From: Amycolatopsis nivea
Lineage (GTDB): Bacteria; Actinomycetota; Actinomycetes; Mycobacteriales; Pseudonocardiaceae
Assembly (NCBI RefSeq): GCF_004522235.1
Contig: NZ_SDLT01000024.1
Location: forward strand, 1-64,000
Length of the DNA: 64,000 bases
Reading direction: 5' to 3'
Shown in pieces: positions 52,412 to 60,964 of this stretch. The notes under the pieces are model-generated. The model had not been told where the DNA came from, searched no databases, and saw only the letters and a list, made by a program, of their open reading frames with translations. How positions within the stretch are numbered: position 1 is the stretch's first letter; every line of letters starts with the position of its first letter. Both the position numbers and the translations under genes were made by a program.

Positions 52412-53116
52412 TGCGACTGCTCTCCCTAGGTCCACGAGATTCGGGTGCGGCGGGTGCACGGGGTTGAGCCGAACACGCATTTCGCCGGATACAGAGGCTA
52501 ACGAACTCGGTGTCCGGGGGTGCGGGCAGGTTTGGGTCGAGGCGGCGGGGACGGGGTTCGGGTCGGTGGACGGCTGGCACGGCCGGGGTGAGGTTTCCCT
52601 GGGCGATGCGGACGGCTTGGGGCGACGGGGGCAGCGCGGGTCGGGCAGTGTCCACTTGACGGAGACGGCTCCGGCTCGTCGGGGCAGCCCTGCTGGCGCG
52701 AGCCGGGCGGGCAACGCGGGCGCGAGACTCTCCGAGGCCAGCAAGCCTTCGGCTTGGACCGTGCCGCTCGGCCAGGCGGCAGCGCTGCTGGCGCGAGCCG
52801 AGCAGGCAGGACCGGGCGAGACTCCCCGAGGCCGGTAAGCCTTCGGCTGGGACGGCTCCGGTTCGCCGGGGGGCGGGTCTCGAGCGCTGCTAGGTCAAAC
52901 CTCGCTGACCAGGCAATGCGAGAGGCGAGAAACCCCGGAGTCAGCGCCCGCGATGGCGCGGAGAGCTCGGATTCGCAGGAACTGGAGCGCCGACGCAGGG
53001 GTGACGCGGACTGGTCGGGACCGTAGCGCTGGAGTTCAGGCGGGTGCGGATGAGCGGACTCACCGCAGTCTGCACCCCGGCGAGGCTGGACCATGCCGCC
53101 CCGCGCGCCGGGCAGG
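52412..53116. other. Intergenic region with two 93-base tandem units
   Basis: About 700 bases between the aspS start and the radical SAM gene stop. At about 52661-52753 and 52754-52848 two units share CTGCTGGCGCGAGCCG, GCGAGACTC and CGAGGCC plus AAGCCTTCGGCT words. Partial units extend on both sides. Open frames in it translate low-complexity sequence. The aspS promoter must lie near 52420-52500; no clear boxes could be named. Confidence 0.65.
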
Positions 53117-55042
53117 TCACAGAAGGCGCAACTGCTCCGCCTCCCCCACCCGTTGTTCAGGCACCTCCGTGTCCGGCGGGTCCGGTTCCGTCCGGGTTTC
53201 CGAATGCGCCCTGGGGGCTCGCGGGTCCAGACCGTGCCGCCGAAGCAATGGCGCTACCACTGTGCCCAGGCGTTCCCGATACCCGCGGTCGACGTAGCTT
53301 CCTCGGGCGTACAGGCGGCGGTATCGCGGCGCCAGCTCGGGATATTCGCGCTTCAGCCACGCGGCGAACCACTCCCGCGCGCCCGGCCGGAGGTGCAGGG
53401 GCAGGACTGTCACCCTGGTCGCCCCGGCTTCGGCCAGTTGGGCGAAAAGCGGGTCGAGGGCCTCGGGCGAATCTGTGAGGTACGGCAGCACCGGCGCGAC
53501 CATCACCGAGCACGGCAGACCCGCCGCGGCGGCTTTGCGGATCAGGTCCAGTCGGGCGCGCGGGGTCGGGGTGCCGGGTTCCAGGCGGCGCTGCAGGTCG
53601 CCGTCCAGCAGGGCCAGTGACACGGCCAGGTGGACTGGGACGTCCTTGCCCACCGACTCCAGCAGGGGCAGGTCGCGGCTCAGCATGGTGCCCTTGGTGA
53701 GAATCGACAGCGGGGTGCCGGAGTCGGCGAGGGCGCGGATGATCCCGGGCATCAACCGGTAGCGGCCTTCGACGCGCTGGTACGGGTCGGTGTTCGTGCC
53801 CATCGCGACCGGTTCTCGTTGCCAGCTCGGCCGTTTCAGTTGCGCGGCCAGCACTTCCGGCGCGTTGACCTTGACCACGACCTGGGTGTCGAAGTCGCGG
53901 CCGGCGTCGAAATCCAGGTACGTGTGGGTGTTCCGGGCGAAGCAGTTGTGCGACACCATCCCGTCGGCGATGAAATCGCCGGTGCCCGTCGTGATGTCGA
54001 ACAGCGGCAGCTCCAGCCCCGTCGGCGCGACGGTCGCGACGGTGCGTCGGACTCCCCCGATCACGGTGCCGTCCAGGGAGCGTTTCCACTCGACGGCCGG
54101 GTCGACCAGGTGCAGGAACCGCAGCACCTCGCCGGTGCCGCCGGTGAGGCGCGCTTGCCTGCGACCGGGGTGCTGGCGGTGGCCGACGGTGTCGTAGCCG
54201 AACGAGAACCGGTCCAGTGCGGCGAACAGCATGTCCACCACTTCGTTCTCGTCGTGCGCGATGGAGAGTGTGCCGCGCCGGTAGCCGCCCGCCAGGTCGA
54301 AGAGTCCGGCCAGGAAACCGCGCGCCCAGTGCGCGTCCGGTTCGCGCGGGATGCGCATGAAGCCCACTGACGAACCGAAATCCGGCAGATACGCCAGGGC
54401 TCGCGCGGCAGCGTCCGATTCCGCAGCGAACCCGCCTGAGCGCAGCATTCCGCACAGGTACCCGGCGCGGTAGCCGAGCGTGTCGTCCGGCGTGCGCGTG
54501 AACCGGCCGCCGCCGACCAGTTCGGTGCCGGGTTCCAGGTGCGGCCGCTGCGCGGTGCCGAGTTTGCTGCCGGTGACGTATTTCCAGCCGCGCGAGCTGA
54601 GGAACCGGTGGTCCGGTCCGGCGACGATCCGGGTGCCGTCGTCGAGCGTGACGCGGTACGCCGGGCGCACCGTGGTCCAGTGCGCGAGCACCTCGGTGGG
54701 CACGAGCCTGCGCGCGACGCCGTGTCCGCGCGTGCCCATGATCCGGTCGCCCACGCGCAGCTCGGCGATCGGCTTCGCGCGGCCGTCGGCCATCAGCACC
54801 GGCGTGTCGCCTTCGAGGCAGTACGTGCACGCGTGCGAACACCCGCGATACGGATTGACCGACCACCGGAACGGCACCGCGGACGATTCGGGCACCCGGT
54901 TCAGCACGGACCGGGCGCGCACCTCGTGAAAGGTGACGCCGCCGAACTCCGGAGCGCGCACCGAGCGCACCACGTCCCCGAAGGCACCGAGACCGGGGAG
55001 TGCCGGCTCCTCCTTCCCCGCTCGCAACTGTTCCCAACGCAC
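53117..55042 (-). CDS. Rv2578c-family radical SAM protein with intein
   Basis: 641 aa from the GTG at 55042, where mycobacterial Rv2578c homologs also begin (VRWEQL, cf. MRW). An ATG at 55060 is possible but sits inside a LexA box. The extein parts (residues 1-74 and 367-641) form a radical SAM enzyme: YRGCSHACTYC with the CxxxCxxC cluster motif, then FARNTHTYLDFD, ALGTNTDPYQ-like AMGTNTDPYQRVEGRY and PLSILTKGTMLSRD. An intein of 292 residues sits before the third cluster Cys. Without splicing the enzyme cannot form. The substrate of the family is unknown. Two SOS boxes upstream suggest induction by DNA damage. Confidence 0.88.
   Translation of the reverse strand: MRWEQLRAGKEEPALPGLGAFGDVVRSVRAPEFGGVTFHEVRARSVLNRVPESSAVPFRWSVNPYRGCSHACTYCLEGDTPVLMADGRAKPIAELRVGDRIMGTRGHGVARRLVPTEVLAHWTTVRPAYRVTLDDGTRIVAGPDHRFLSSRGWKYVTGSKLGTAQRPHLEPGTELVGGGRFTRTPDDTLGYRAGYLCGMLRSGGFAAESDAAARALAYLPDFGSSVGFMRIPREPDAHWARGFLAGLFDLAGGYRRGTLSIAHDENEVVDMLFAALDRFSFGYDTVGHRQHPGRRQARLTGGTGEVLRFLHLVDPAVEWKRSLDGTVIGGVRRTVATVAPTGLELPLFDITTGTGDFIADGMVSHNCFARNTHTYLDFDAGRDFDTQVVVKVNAPEVLAAQLKRPSWQREPVAMGTNTDPYQRVEGRYRLMPGIIRALADSGTPLSILTKGTMLSRDLPLLESVGKDVPVHLAVSLALLDGDLQRRLEPGTPTPRARLDLIRKAAAAGLPCSVMVAPVLPYLTDSPEALDPLFAQLAEAGATRVTVLPLHLRPGAREWFAAWLKREYPELAPRYRRLYARGSYVDRGYRERLGTVVAPLLRRHGLDPRAPRAHSETRTEPDPPDTEVPEQRVGEAEQLRLL
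53945..54820 (-). other. Intein with decayed LAGLIDADG domain
   Basis: Codes for 292 residues. It begins with Cys (CLEGDTPVLMADGR, block A), has the block B His in VAGPDHRF, and ends VSHN (penultimate His, final Asn) followed by Cys as the first C-extein residue. In between are two LAGLIDADG-like helices, RAGYLCGMLRSGGF and RGFLAGLFDLAGGY, in which the eighth-position catalytic Asp is replaced by Gly and Ala. Splicing residues are complete; homing activity is probably lost. Confidence 0.9.
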
Positions 55043-55050
55043 CCCTACAG

Positions 55051-55066
55051 TCGAACACATGTTCTA
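55051..55066. promoter_or_regulatory. LexA (SOS) box 1
   Basis: TCGAACACATGTTCTA matches the actinobacterial SOS consensus TCGAAC-N4-GTTCGA at 11 of 12 fixed positions. It ends nine bases before the GTG start of the radical SAM gene. Confidence 0.8.
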
Positions 55067-55074
55067 AAGCACTG

Positions 55075-55090
55075 TCAAACATATGTTCGA
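55075..55090. promoter_or_regulatory. LexA (SOS) box 2
   Basis: TCAAACATATGTTCGA matches the same consensus with one mismatch. Its centre is 24 bases from that of box 1, and it covers a TTGACA read on the minus strand (55071-55076), which could be a -35 element. Confidence 0.78.
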
Positions 55091-55118
55091 ACACCCCTCG
55101 AACGAGCGAGGTGCAGGC

Positions 55119-56531
55119 TCAGCCGCCGAACCGCTCCAGCGCGCGGATCTTGTTCGTCGCGTCGAGGGCCGCGACCTTGTACGCCTCGGACAGCGTCGGG
55201 TAGTTGAAGACCGCGTCCACCAGGTAATCCACTGTCCCGCCGCAGCCCATCACGGCCTGGCCGATGTGGACGAGATCCGTCGCTCCGGTGCCGAAGACGT
55301 GCACTCCCAACAACTTCCGGTCCGCCGTCGACACCAGGAGCTTCAACATCCCGTAGCTGTCCCCGGAAATCTGGCCGCGCGCCAGCTCCCGGTACCGCGC
55401 GATACCGACCTCGTACGGCACCGAAGACGACGTCAGCTGCGCCTCGGTCGCGCCGACGTACGAGATCTCCGGGATCGTGTAGATCCCGATCGGCTGCAAC
55501 GCGCCGATGTCGTTCGCCGGTTCGCCGAACGCGTGGTACGCGGCGAGCCGGCCCTGGTCCATCGACGTCGCCGCCAGCGCAGGGAACCCGATCACGTCGC
55601 CGACCGCATACACGTGCTCGACCGACGTCCGATAGTGCTCGTCGACCTCCAGCCGACCGCGGCGGTCCGCGGTCAGGCCGGCGTTCTCCAGCGCCAGCGC
55701 ACCGGTCATGCCCTGCCGCCCGGCCGAGTACATCACCGCGTCCGCCGGGATCCGCTTGCCGCTGACCAGCGTCGTCACGGTGGCGTCGTCGGAGACCGCG
55801 ACGTTCGCGACCTTCTCCCCGAACCGGAACGTGACGCCGAGGTCGCGCAGCTGGAACTTCAGCGATTCCACGATCTCCGGATCGCAGAAGTCGAGCATCT
55901 GGTCGCGCTGCTCGACCACCGTCACCCGCGAACCGAGCGCGGCGAACATCGACGCGTACTCGATCCCGATCACCCCCGCGCCCACCACGACCAGCGAGGA
56001 CGGGATCGCCTCCATCGCCAGGATCTCGTCGGAGTCGAGCACGCGCGCGGCGTCGAAGTCGACGTGGTCCGGGCGCGCGGGACGGGTGCCGGTCGCGATC
56101 ACGACGTAATGGCCGGTGATGGTGCGCCGGTCGCCGCGGTGTTTGCCGTCGACCAGGACGGTGTGCGGGTCGGCGAACGAGCCGATGCCGCCGATCAGGT
56201 CGACGTGGTTGCGCAGCAGCTGCGCGCGGACCACCTGCACCTCGCGCCCGATGACGTGCTGCGTGCGCGCCATCAGGTCCGCGATGGTGATGTCCTGTTT
56301 CACCCGGTAGCTCGCGCCGTACAGCTCGCGCTGGTTCATCCCGGTCAGGTACAGCACGGCTTCGCGCAGCGTCTTGGACGGGATGGTGCCCGTGTTGACG
56401 CACACGCCGCCGACCATGTCGTGGCGGTCGACGACGGCGACTTTCTTCCCCAGTTTCGCCGCCGCGATGGCGGCTTTCTGCCCTCCCGGGCCCGAGCCGA
56501 TGACGATGAGGTCGTACTCGTATTCGCTCAC
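55119..56531 (-). CDS. sthA: Soluble NAD(P)+ transhydrogenase
   Basis: FAD enzyme that moves hydride between NADPH and NAD, 470 aa. FAD loop DLIVIGSGPGGQKAAIAAA; the active-site stretch VCVNTGTIPSKTLR keeps one Cys and a Thr where disulfide reductases have the second Cys, the mark of SthA; NAD loop VVVGAGVIGIEYASMFAALG; FAD end VYAVGDVIGFPALAATSMDQG. The GTG at 56531 is chosen because the 12 extra residues of the longer frame are not conserved. It follows the siderophore operon by 40 bases on the same strand, so it might share its transcript. Confidence 0.93.
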   Translation of the reverse strand: MSEYEYDLIVIGSGPGGQKAAIAAAKLGKKVAVVDRHDMVGGVCVNTGTIPSKTLREAVLYLTGMNQRELYGASYRVKQDITIADLMARTQHVIGREVQVVRAQLLRNHVDLIGGIGSFADPHTVLVDGKHRGDRRTITGHYVVIATGTRPARPDHVDFDAARVLDSDEILAMEAIPSSLVVVGAGVIGIEYASMFAALGSRVTVVEQRDQMLDFCDPEIVESLKFQLRDLGVTFRFGEKVANVAVSDDATVTTLVSGKRIPADAVMYSAGRQGMTGALALENAGLTADRRGRLEVDEHYRTSVEHVYAVGDVIGFPALAATSMDQGRLAAYHAFGEPANDIGALQPIGIYTIPEISYVGATEAQLTSSSVPYEVGIARYRELARGQISGDSYGMLKLLVSTADRKLLGVHVFGTGATDLVHIGQAVMGCGGTVDYLVDAVFNYPTLSEAYKVAALDATNKIRALERFGG

Positions 56532-56571
56532 GGACCCGAGCCTGCGCATCCGCGCCGGTCGGCGCAAGTCC

Positions 56572-57885
56572 TCACGAGCGCAAGGCGCCCCGGCGGCGGT
56601 GCAGATCGGTGACCGAGCCGAGCGCGGCGTCGAGCTCCTCGCGCAGCAACGCAGCCTGTTGCGCGGCGACGTCCTCCCCCAGCAACTCCGCGAACCGCCC
56701 CCTCTCCAGCAGTGCCAGCGCCTCCCACGGCGACGACGCCAGCTGTCCGCTCAGCGCACCCGCGTCAGGCGGCGACAGCTGTTCGGCCAGGCCAGCGGTA
56801 CCGGCAGCGATCAGCGCGGCGACGACGAGGTGCGGCTGGGCGTCCGCGCCTGCGAAGCGGAACTCCAACCGCGGCGCGGCGGACGTCCCGCACAACCGGA
56901 CCGAAGACGTCCGGTCGTCCGGTCCCCACCGCAGTTCACGCGGTGAGAACGGAGCCGTGCGCAGCCGGACGTAGCTGTTCCACGTCGGCGCCCACACCGC
57001 GGACAGCGATCGTGCGTCCCGCATCACTCCGGCCAGAAAAGCCCCAAGCGCGAACGGAAATCCGACCGGTCCGTCCGAAGTAGACAGTGACAGATGGACG
57101 TGGCACGAATTCCCCTGACCGGGTTCCGGCGCGGCGAGGTAATCGGCCTGCACATCGTGCTGGGCGGCGACCCGCCGGGTCACCGTCTGCAGCAGCAACG
57201 CGTCGTCGCAGGCCGCGAGCGCGTCGCGATGCCGCAGGACGACCTCGTACTGCCCCGGATGACACTCCGCCCGCGCCGATTCCACACCGAGACCGACCGT
57301 CGCCGACCGCAGATCCGCCAGCAGCGGGGCGAGCCCTTCGGTGCCGCCGAGGGCGTAGTCCACGCCATGCTCGGTGAGCGGATCCCCTGCCAGGTTACGG
57401 AAAACCACCTCGTGCTCGATTCCGATCGACGGAACCAGCCCGTGCTCCTCCAAGCGCGCCAGCTGCGTCCGCAACACCGTCCGCGGCGCAAGCCCAGCCG
57501 GTTCGCCGGACGGAAACTCCGCGTCCCCGACCACTGCCCACGTCTGGTCGCCGAGCGGAAACGCTGTCGCCGCGTCGAGCTGCACGCGCAGGTCGCCGAA
57601 CCCGCCGAGATACGGCTTCAGCGCAGCGGTCTCCGGCAGCGGCTCACGCTCCGGAGTCCAGGCGAAGACGTAGCTGCACACGCCGTATCCGCTGTCCACC
57701 ACCTCAGCAGCGAACGGCGCAGCCAGCTCGACGGCCGCGAACCGCGCGTGCGGATCGGGCACCAAAAGCACCAGCCGAGCACCGTCCTCGGCGAGCACTC
57801 GACGCAGCACCTCAGCCGCCGCCGTACCCGCCTCGGCGCGCACGGCCAGCGACCTCGGCCCGACCGGACGGTCGAACGGGCTCAC
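56572..57885 (-). CDS. Glutamine synthetase-fold ligase of siderophore operon
   Basis: 437 aa of the glutamine synthetase family, type with short N-terminal domain. The ATP-grasp-like active site is intact: metal Glu pair in SIGIEHEVVFRN, CHPGQYEVVLRH (Glu), GNSCHVHLSLS (His), and LEFRFAGADAQPHLVVAALI (Arg, ADA/NP). It is not GlnA proper: the glutamate-binding and adenylylation segments differ, so it is likely an amide ligase for another amine, like gamma-glutamylpolyamine synthetases. The GTG start overlaps the stop of the IucA/IucC gene, which ties it to siderophore assembly. Its exact substrate is unknown. Confidence 0.82.
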   Translation of the reverse strand: MSPFDRPVGPRSLAVRAEAGTAAAEVLRRVLAEDGARLVLLVPDPHARFAAVELAAPFAAEVVDSGYGVCSYVFAWTPEREPLPETAALKPYLGGFGDLRVQLDAATAFPLGDQTWAVVGDAEFPSGEPAGLAPRTVLRTQLARLEEHGLVPSIGIEHEVVFRNLAGDPLTEHGVDYALGGTEGLAPLLADLRSATVGLGVESARAECHPGQYEVVLRHRDALAACDDALLLQTVTRRVAAQHDVQADYLAAPEPGQGNSCHVHLSLSTSDGPVGFPFALGAFLAGVMRDARSLSAVWAPTWNSYVRLRTAPFSPRELRWGPDDRTSSVRLCGTSAAPRLEFRFAGADAQPHLVVAALIAAGTAGLAEQLSPPDAGALSGQLASSPWEALALLERGRFAELLGEDVAAQQAALLREELDAALGSVTDLHRRRGALRS

Positions 57886-59675
57886 CAGGCACCGTCCGGA
57901 TCGGGCGCGTGCAGCGGGTTCGGCACGCGACCCCAGCGGACGTCGAACTCGTCGTCGCGTTCCACCTTGTCGAAGCCCTGTCCGGCGAGATGCTCGCGGT
58001 TGAGCGTGACCCGCTCGACGTCCGGCGCGAACAACCGGCAGGCGTCGAATCGCTCGGCCACCTCGGGGTTTTCGTCGCGGTAGCGGCCGACGACCTCGCG
58101 CACCAGCGCCCAGAAGTCGCCGCGCGCCAACCCGAGATCGTCCAGCAGCAGTTCCGCCCAGAACCGCAGCTGCCCGGAGAAAACCGAGCTGAACAGCGAC
58201 TGCGCGAGCAGGTGCGCGGGCCAGCGCAGCATGTCGGCGGCGGCGTCCGGCGGCAGATCCGCGTAGCAGGGCAGTTCCTCGTCCAGCAGGTCGACGCCCT
58301 GGGCGAAATCCTTGATCGCGATGCGCAGCGGGCGGCCGTCCGCGTCCACCACGAGCACGAGATTCTGGCCGTGCGGGCAGAATCCGACGCCGTACTGGAG
58401 CAGCCAGTGCAGCAACGGCGTGAGCAGCAGATCGAACAGCCTGGACAGCCACGCCTCCGCACCGTCGCCGGACTGCGTGATCAGCCTGGTCAGCACGGTC
58501 TCGCCAGCGGCATCGCGGTACGGCAGCGCGGCGAACGAGATCGCCTGCTCCCCCTCGGCGAGCCGGGCGACAAGCGGTTCGCGCCACAGCGCACCGAGCG
58601 TTTCGTGGAACCGGTACGGCAGTTCCTCCAGCGAGCCGAACAGCGGATGCTGGACCGAAACGCTCGCCACCTCGCCGAGCAGCTCGAAACGGTATTTCTC
58701 GGACAGCAACGGATCCGCCGCGTCGATCCCGCGCAGCCATTCGGTGACCGACGGCCCGGCGAGCGTCGCCGCGGAGTTCAGACCGCGGTAGACGAGCGTG
58801 TTGCGCACGGAGACGGCGGTTTTCACGTCGCGGCGGTCTGGCCGGGAGCGGTTGGCGAGGGTCCGGACTGTCTGATGTGGACGGTAGACGTCGCTGCTCT
58901 CCCCCAGCTCGGCCATCCGGCCGGTCGCCAGCTCGGCGGCGTAGAGCGTGCCGATGATTTCGTCGGCCTGCCAAGGATGCACCGGCACCCAGACGTAGTC
59001 GGCGGGAGCGCCGAGCTGGGCCGTGCGGGCGGTGAACTCGGCGCGGGTCTGGTCGTCCAGCTCCTCGCGCAGCAGGGTTTCCGCGTCGAGCCCGGCCACG
59101 CTGCGGAACTGCGCGAGGTCCCGGTGCACGGCGTACCAGCGCAGCCGGATATCCGCGCCGGACTCGGGCGCGTAACGGGCACGGTCAGGAGCGGAAAAGC
59201 CGACGCGGCCCTTGTTGAGGACCAGCCGAGGGTGGCCGGTCAGGTGCCCGTCGGCGAGGTTGTAGTCCATCGTGGACAGTTCGGCGGCGGTCGGTGCGCG
59301 GTGCAACCGGGTTGCCTCATTGGCGACCGTCGAGGTCAGCTCGGCGAGGACGTCCGCCAATCGCAGACCAGTGAGACCGAGCCGTTCGCGCGCGTCGACG
59401 ATCAACGTGCGCGGGTCGTCCATCGGAGCCTCCACGCCGTCAGCGGTCCGGATTGCGCTGCCGGGCAACACTGTCCACGACTCGAACGCGCCTCGGCGTG
59501 CTTCGAAACGGTACGAAACGCCGTCGGGCAGGTCGAGCTGCCAGCTGCGGTGTCCGGCCCGCGTCGGTTCGCCGGGCTCCGGCACCAGCATCGCTTCATA
59601 GGACAGCTCGCCGAGCATTTTGTGCGTGACGAGCGAGCCAGCGGCCCGCCAAGCAGCGTCGTCGGTCAGGGTCAC
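57882..59675 (-). CDS. IucA/IucC NRPS-independent siderophore synthetase
   Basis: 597 aa, ATP-dependent ligase that joins carboxylates to amines or hydroxylamines. NIS motifs: HPRLVLNKGRVGFS near residue 170, WVPVHPWQADEI, KTAVSVRNTLVYRGLNSA, the nucleotide-binding FCPHGQNLVLV and IKDFAQGVDLL. With the hydroxylase and decarboxylase neighbours it is most like DesD of the desferrioxamine route. The GTG start overlaps the hydroxylase stop and its own stop overlaps the GS-like gene. Confidence 0.92.
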   Translation of the reverse strand: MTLTDDAAWRAAGSLVTHKMLGELSYEAMLVPEPGEPTRAGHRSWQLDLPDGVSYRFEARRGAFESWTVLPGSAIRTADGVEAPMDDPRTLIVDARERLGLTGLRLADVLAELTSTVANEATRLHRAPTAAELSTMDYNLADGHLTGHPRLVLNKGRVGFSAPDRARYAPESGADIRLRWYAVHRDLAQFRSVAGLDAETLLREELDDQTRAEFTARTAQLGAPADYVWVPVHPWQADEIIGTLYAAELATGRMAELGESSDVYRPHQTVRTLANRSRPDRRDVKTAVSVRNTLVYRGLNSAATLAGPSVTEWLRGIDAADPLLSEKYRFELLGEVASVSVQHPLFGSLEELPYRFHETLGALWREPLVARLAEGEQAISFAALPYRDAAGETVLTRLITQSGDGAEAWLSRLFDLLLTPLLHWLLQYGVGFCPHGQNLVLVVDADGRPLRIAIKDFAQGVDLLDEELPCYADLPPDAAADMLRWPAHLLAQSLFSSVFSGQLRFWAELLLDDLGLARGDFWALVREVVGRYRDENPEVAERFDACRLFAPDVERVTLNREHLAGQGFDKVERDDEFDVRWGRVPNPLHAPDPDGAW

Positions 59676-60964
59676 AGGTCCTCCGTCTGGTCGAGGCCGA
59701 ACGTGGTGAACGCCGTCCGCTCGGGCAGGTCGTACACCGGTTTTCCGCATACCGCGTTGAGAATCGCCGCCGCCCGCCACGCGCCGAGGCCGAGATCCGG
59801 CGCGCCGGGACCGTGCGTGTGCCGTTCCGCGTTCTGCACGAACAACGGCCCCGGCACGTCGAGTTCGACCCGATAGTCGGCACCGATCACGAGCCGCCCC
59901 TGCGCGTCGCGGCGAACCGCGTTGCCAAGTCCTTGCAGCAATTGCCCGGTCGGCGTTTCCGCGTAACCGGTAGCAGCCACCACCGCGGACGTCCGGTGCG
60001 TCGCGGTCGTTCCTTGCTGGACGTGGCGCAGTCCCAGTTCGATCCCGTCGCCGACAGTCGCGGACACCACCTCGACGCCCGGCGTCAGCACCGCACCCGG
60101 CCAGCCGCCGCCGATGCTCCGGCGGTAGAGCTCGTCGTGGATCTCCGCCATCGTCTCGGCGTCGATTCCTTGGTACAGCTGCCATTGCGTGGGGAGAAGC
60201 TGGTCCCGGACCGCCTCGGGAAGGCCGTGGAAGTACGCCGTGTAGTCGGGGGTGAACTGCTCCAGGCCGAGCTTCGAGTACTCCATCGGCGCGAACGCCG
60301 GTGTCCGCGCGAGCCACCGCAGACCGTCCATAGTGGATCGCGCACGCAGCAGGTCGAGAAACACCTCAGCGCCCGACTGCCCGGAGCCGACCACCGTCAC
60401 CGAATCCGCAGCGATCAGCTCCGGCCGATGCGTGAGGTAGTCGGCGGAATGCAGCGCGAGCACGTCGGGCGCGGAAACCAAGGGCTGCAACGGTTTCGGA
60501 ACGCTCGGCTGCGTGCCGACGCCGAGCACGACCGCCGCCGCCAGCACCGGTTCCGCACCCTCGACGGTCAGCTCGAACGCCTCTTCGCGGTCGATCCAGC
60601 GCAAGCCGGTGACCTCGTGCCCGAACCGGCACGACGGCATCCGGGACGCTGCCCAGCGGCCGTAGTCGTCGTACTCGGCGCGCGGCAGATGGAACCGCTC
60701 GGCGAAGTAGAACGGCAGCAATCGGCCGCGTTCGCGCAGGTAGTTGAGGAACGAATGGCGGTTGGTCGGGTCGACGAGCGTCACCAGGTCGGCAAGGAAC
60801 GGCACCTGCAGCGTCGCGCCGTCCAGCAGCAGCCCTGGGTGCCAGCGGAACTCGGGACGCGCGTCGAACAGCACGACTTCCAACTGGTCGAGCGGATCCG
60901 CCAGCGCGGCCAGCGACAGGTTGAACGGCCCGATCCCGACCCCGGCGACGTCGTAACGCCTCAC
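59672..60964 (-). CDS. Lysine/ornithine/diamine N-monooxygenase
   Basis: 430 aa FAD- and NADPH-dependent N-hydroxylase of the DesB/IucD class. FAD loop VAGVGIGPFNLSLAAL at the N-terminus, NADPH loop VVGSGQSGAEVFLDLL in the middle and the ATGYAETPTGQLL motif near the C-terminus. In the desferrioxamine route the substrate is cadaverine; putrescine or an amino acid cannot be excluded. The GTG start overlaps the decarboxylase stop by four bases. Confidence 0.92.
   Translation of the reverse strand: MRRYDVAGVGIGPFNLSLAALADPLDQLEVVLFDARPEFRWHPGLLLDGATLQVPFLADLVTLVDPTNRHSFLNYLRERGRLLPFYFAERFHLPRAEYDDYGRWAASRMPSCRFGHEVTGLRWIDREEAFELTVEGAEPVLAAAVVLGVGTQPSVPKPLQPLVSAPDVLALHSADYLTHRPELIAADSVTVVGSGQSGAEVFLDLLRARSTMDGLRWLARTPAFAPMEYSKLGLEQFTPDYTAYFHGLPEAVRDQLLPTQWQLYQGIDAETMAEIHDELYRRSIGGGWPGAVLTPGVEVVSATVGDGIELGLRHVQQGTTATHRTSAVVAATGYAETPTGQLLQGLGNAVRRDAQGRLVIGADYRVELDVPGPLFVQNAERHTHGPGAPDLGLGAWRAAAILNAVCGKPVYDLPERTAFTTFGLDQTEDL

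Noticed and set aside
55088..55105. Third LexA box (TCGAACACCCCTCGAAC)
   Set aside because: The second half is in direct, not inverted, orientation.
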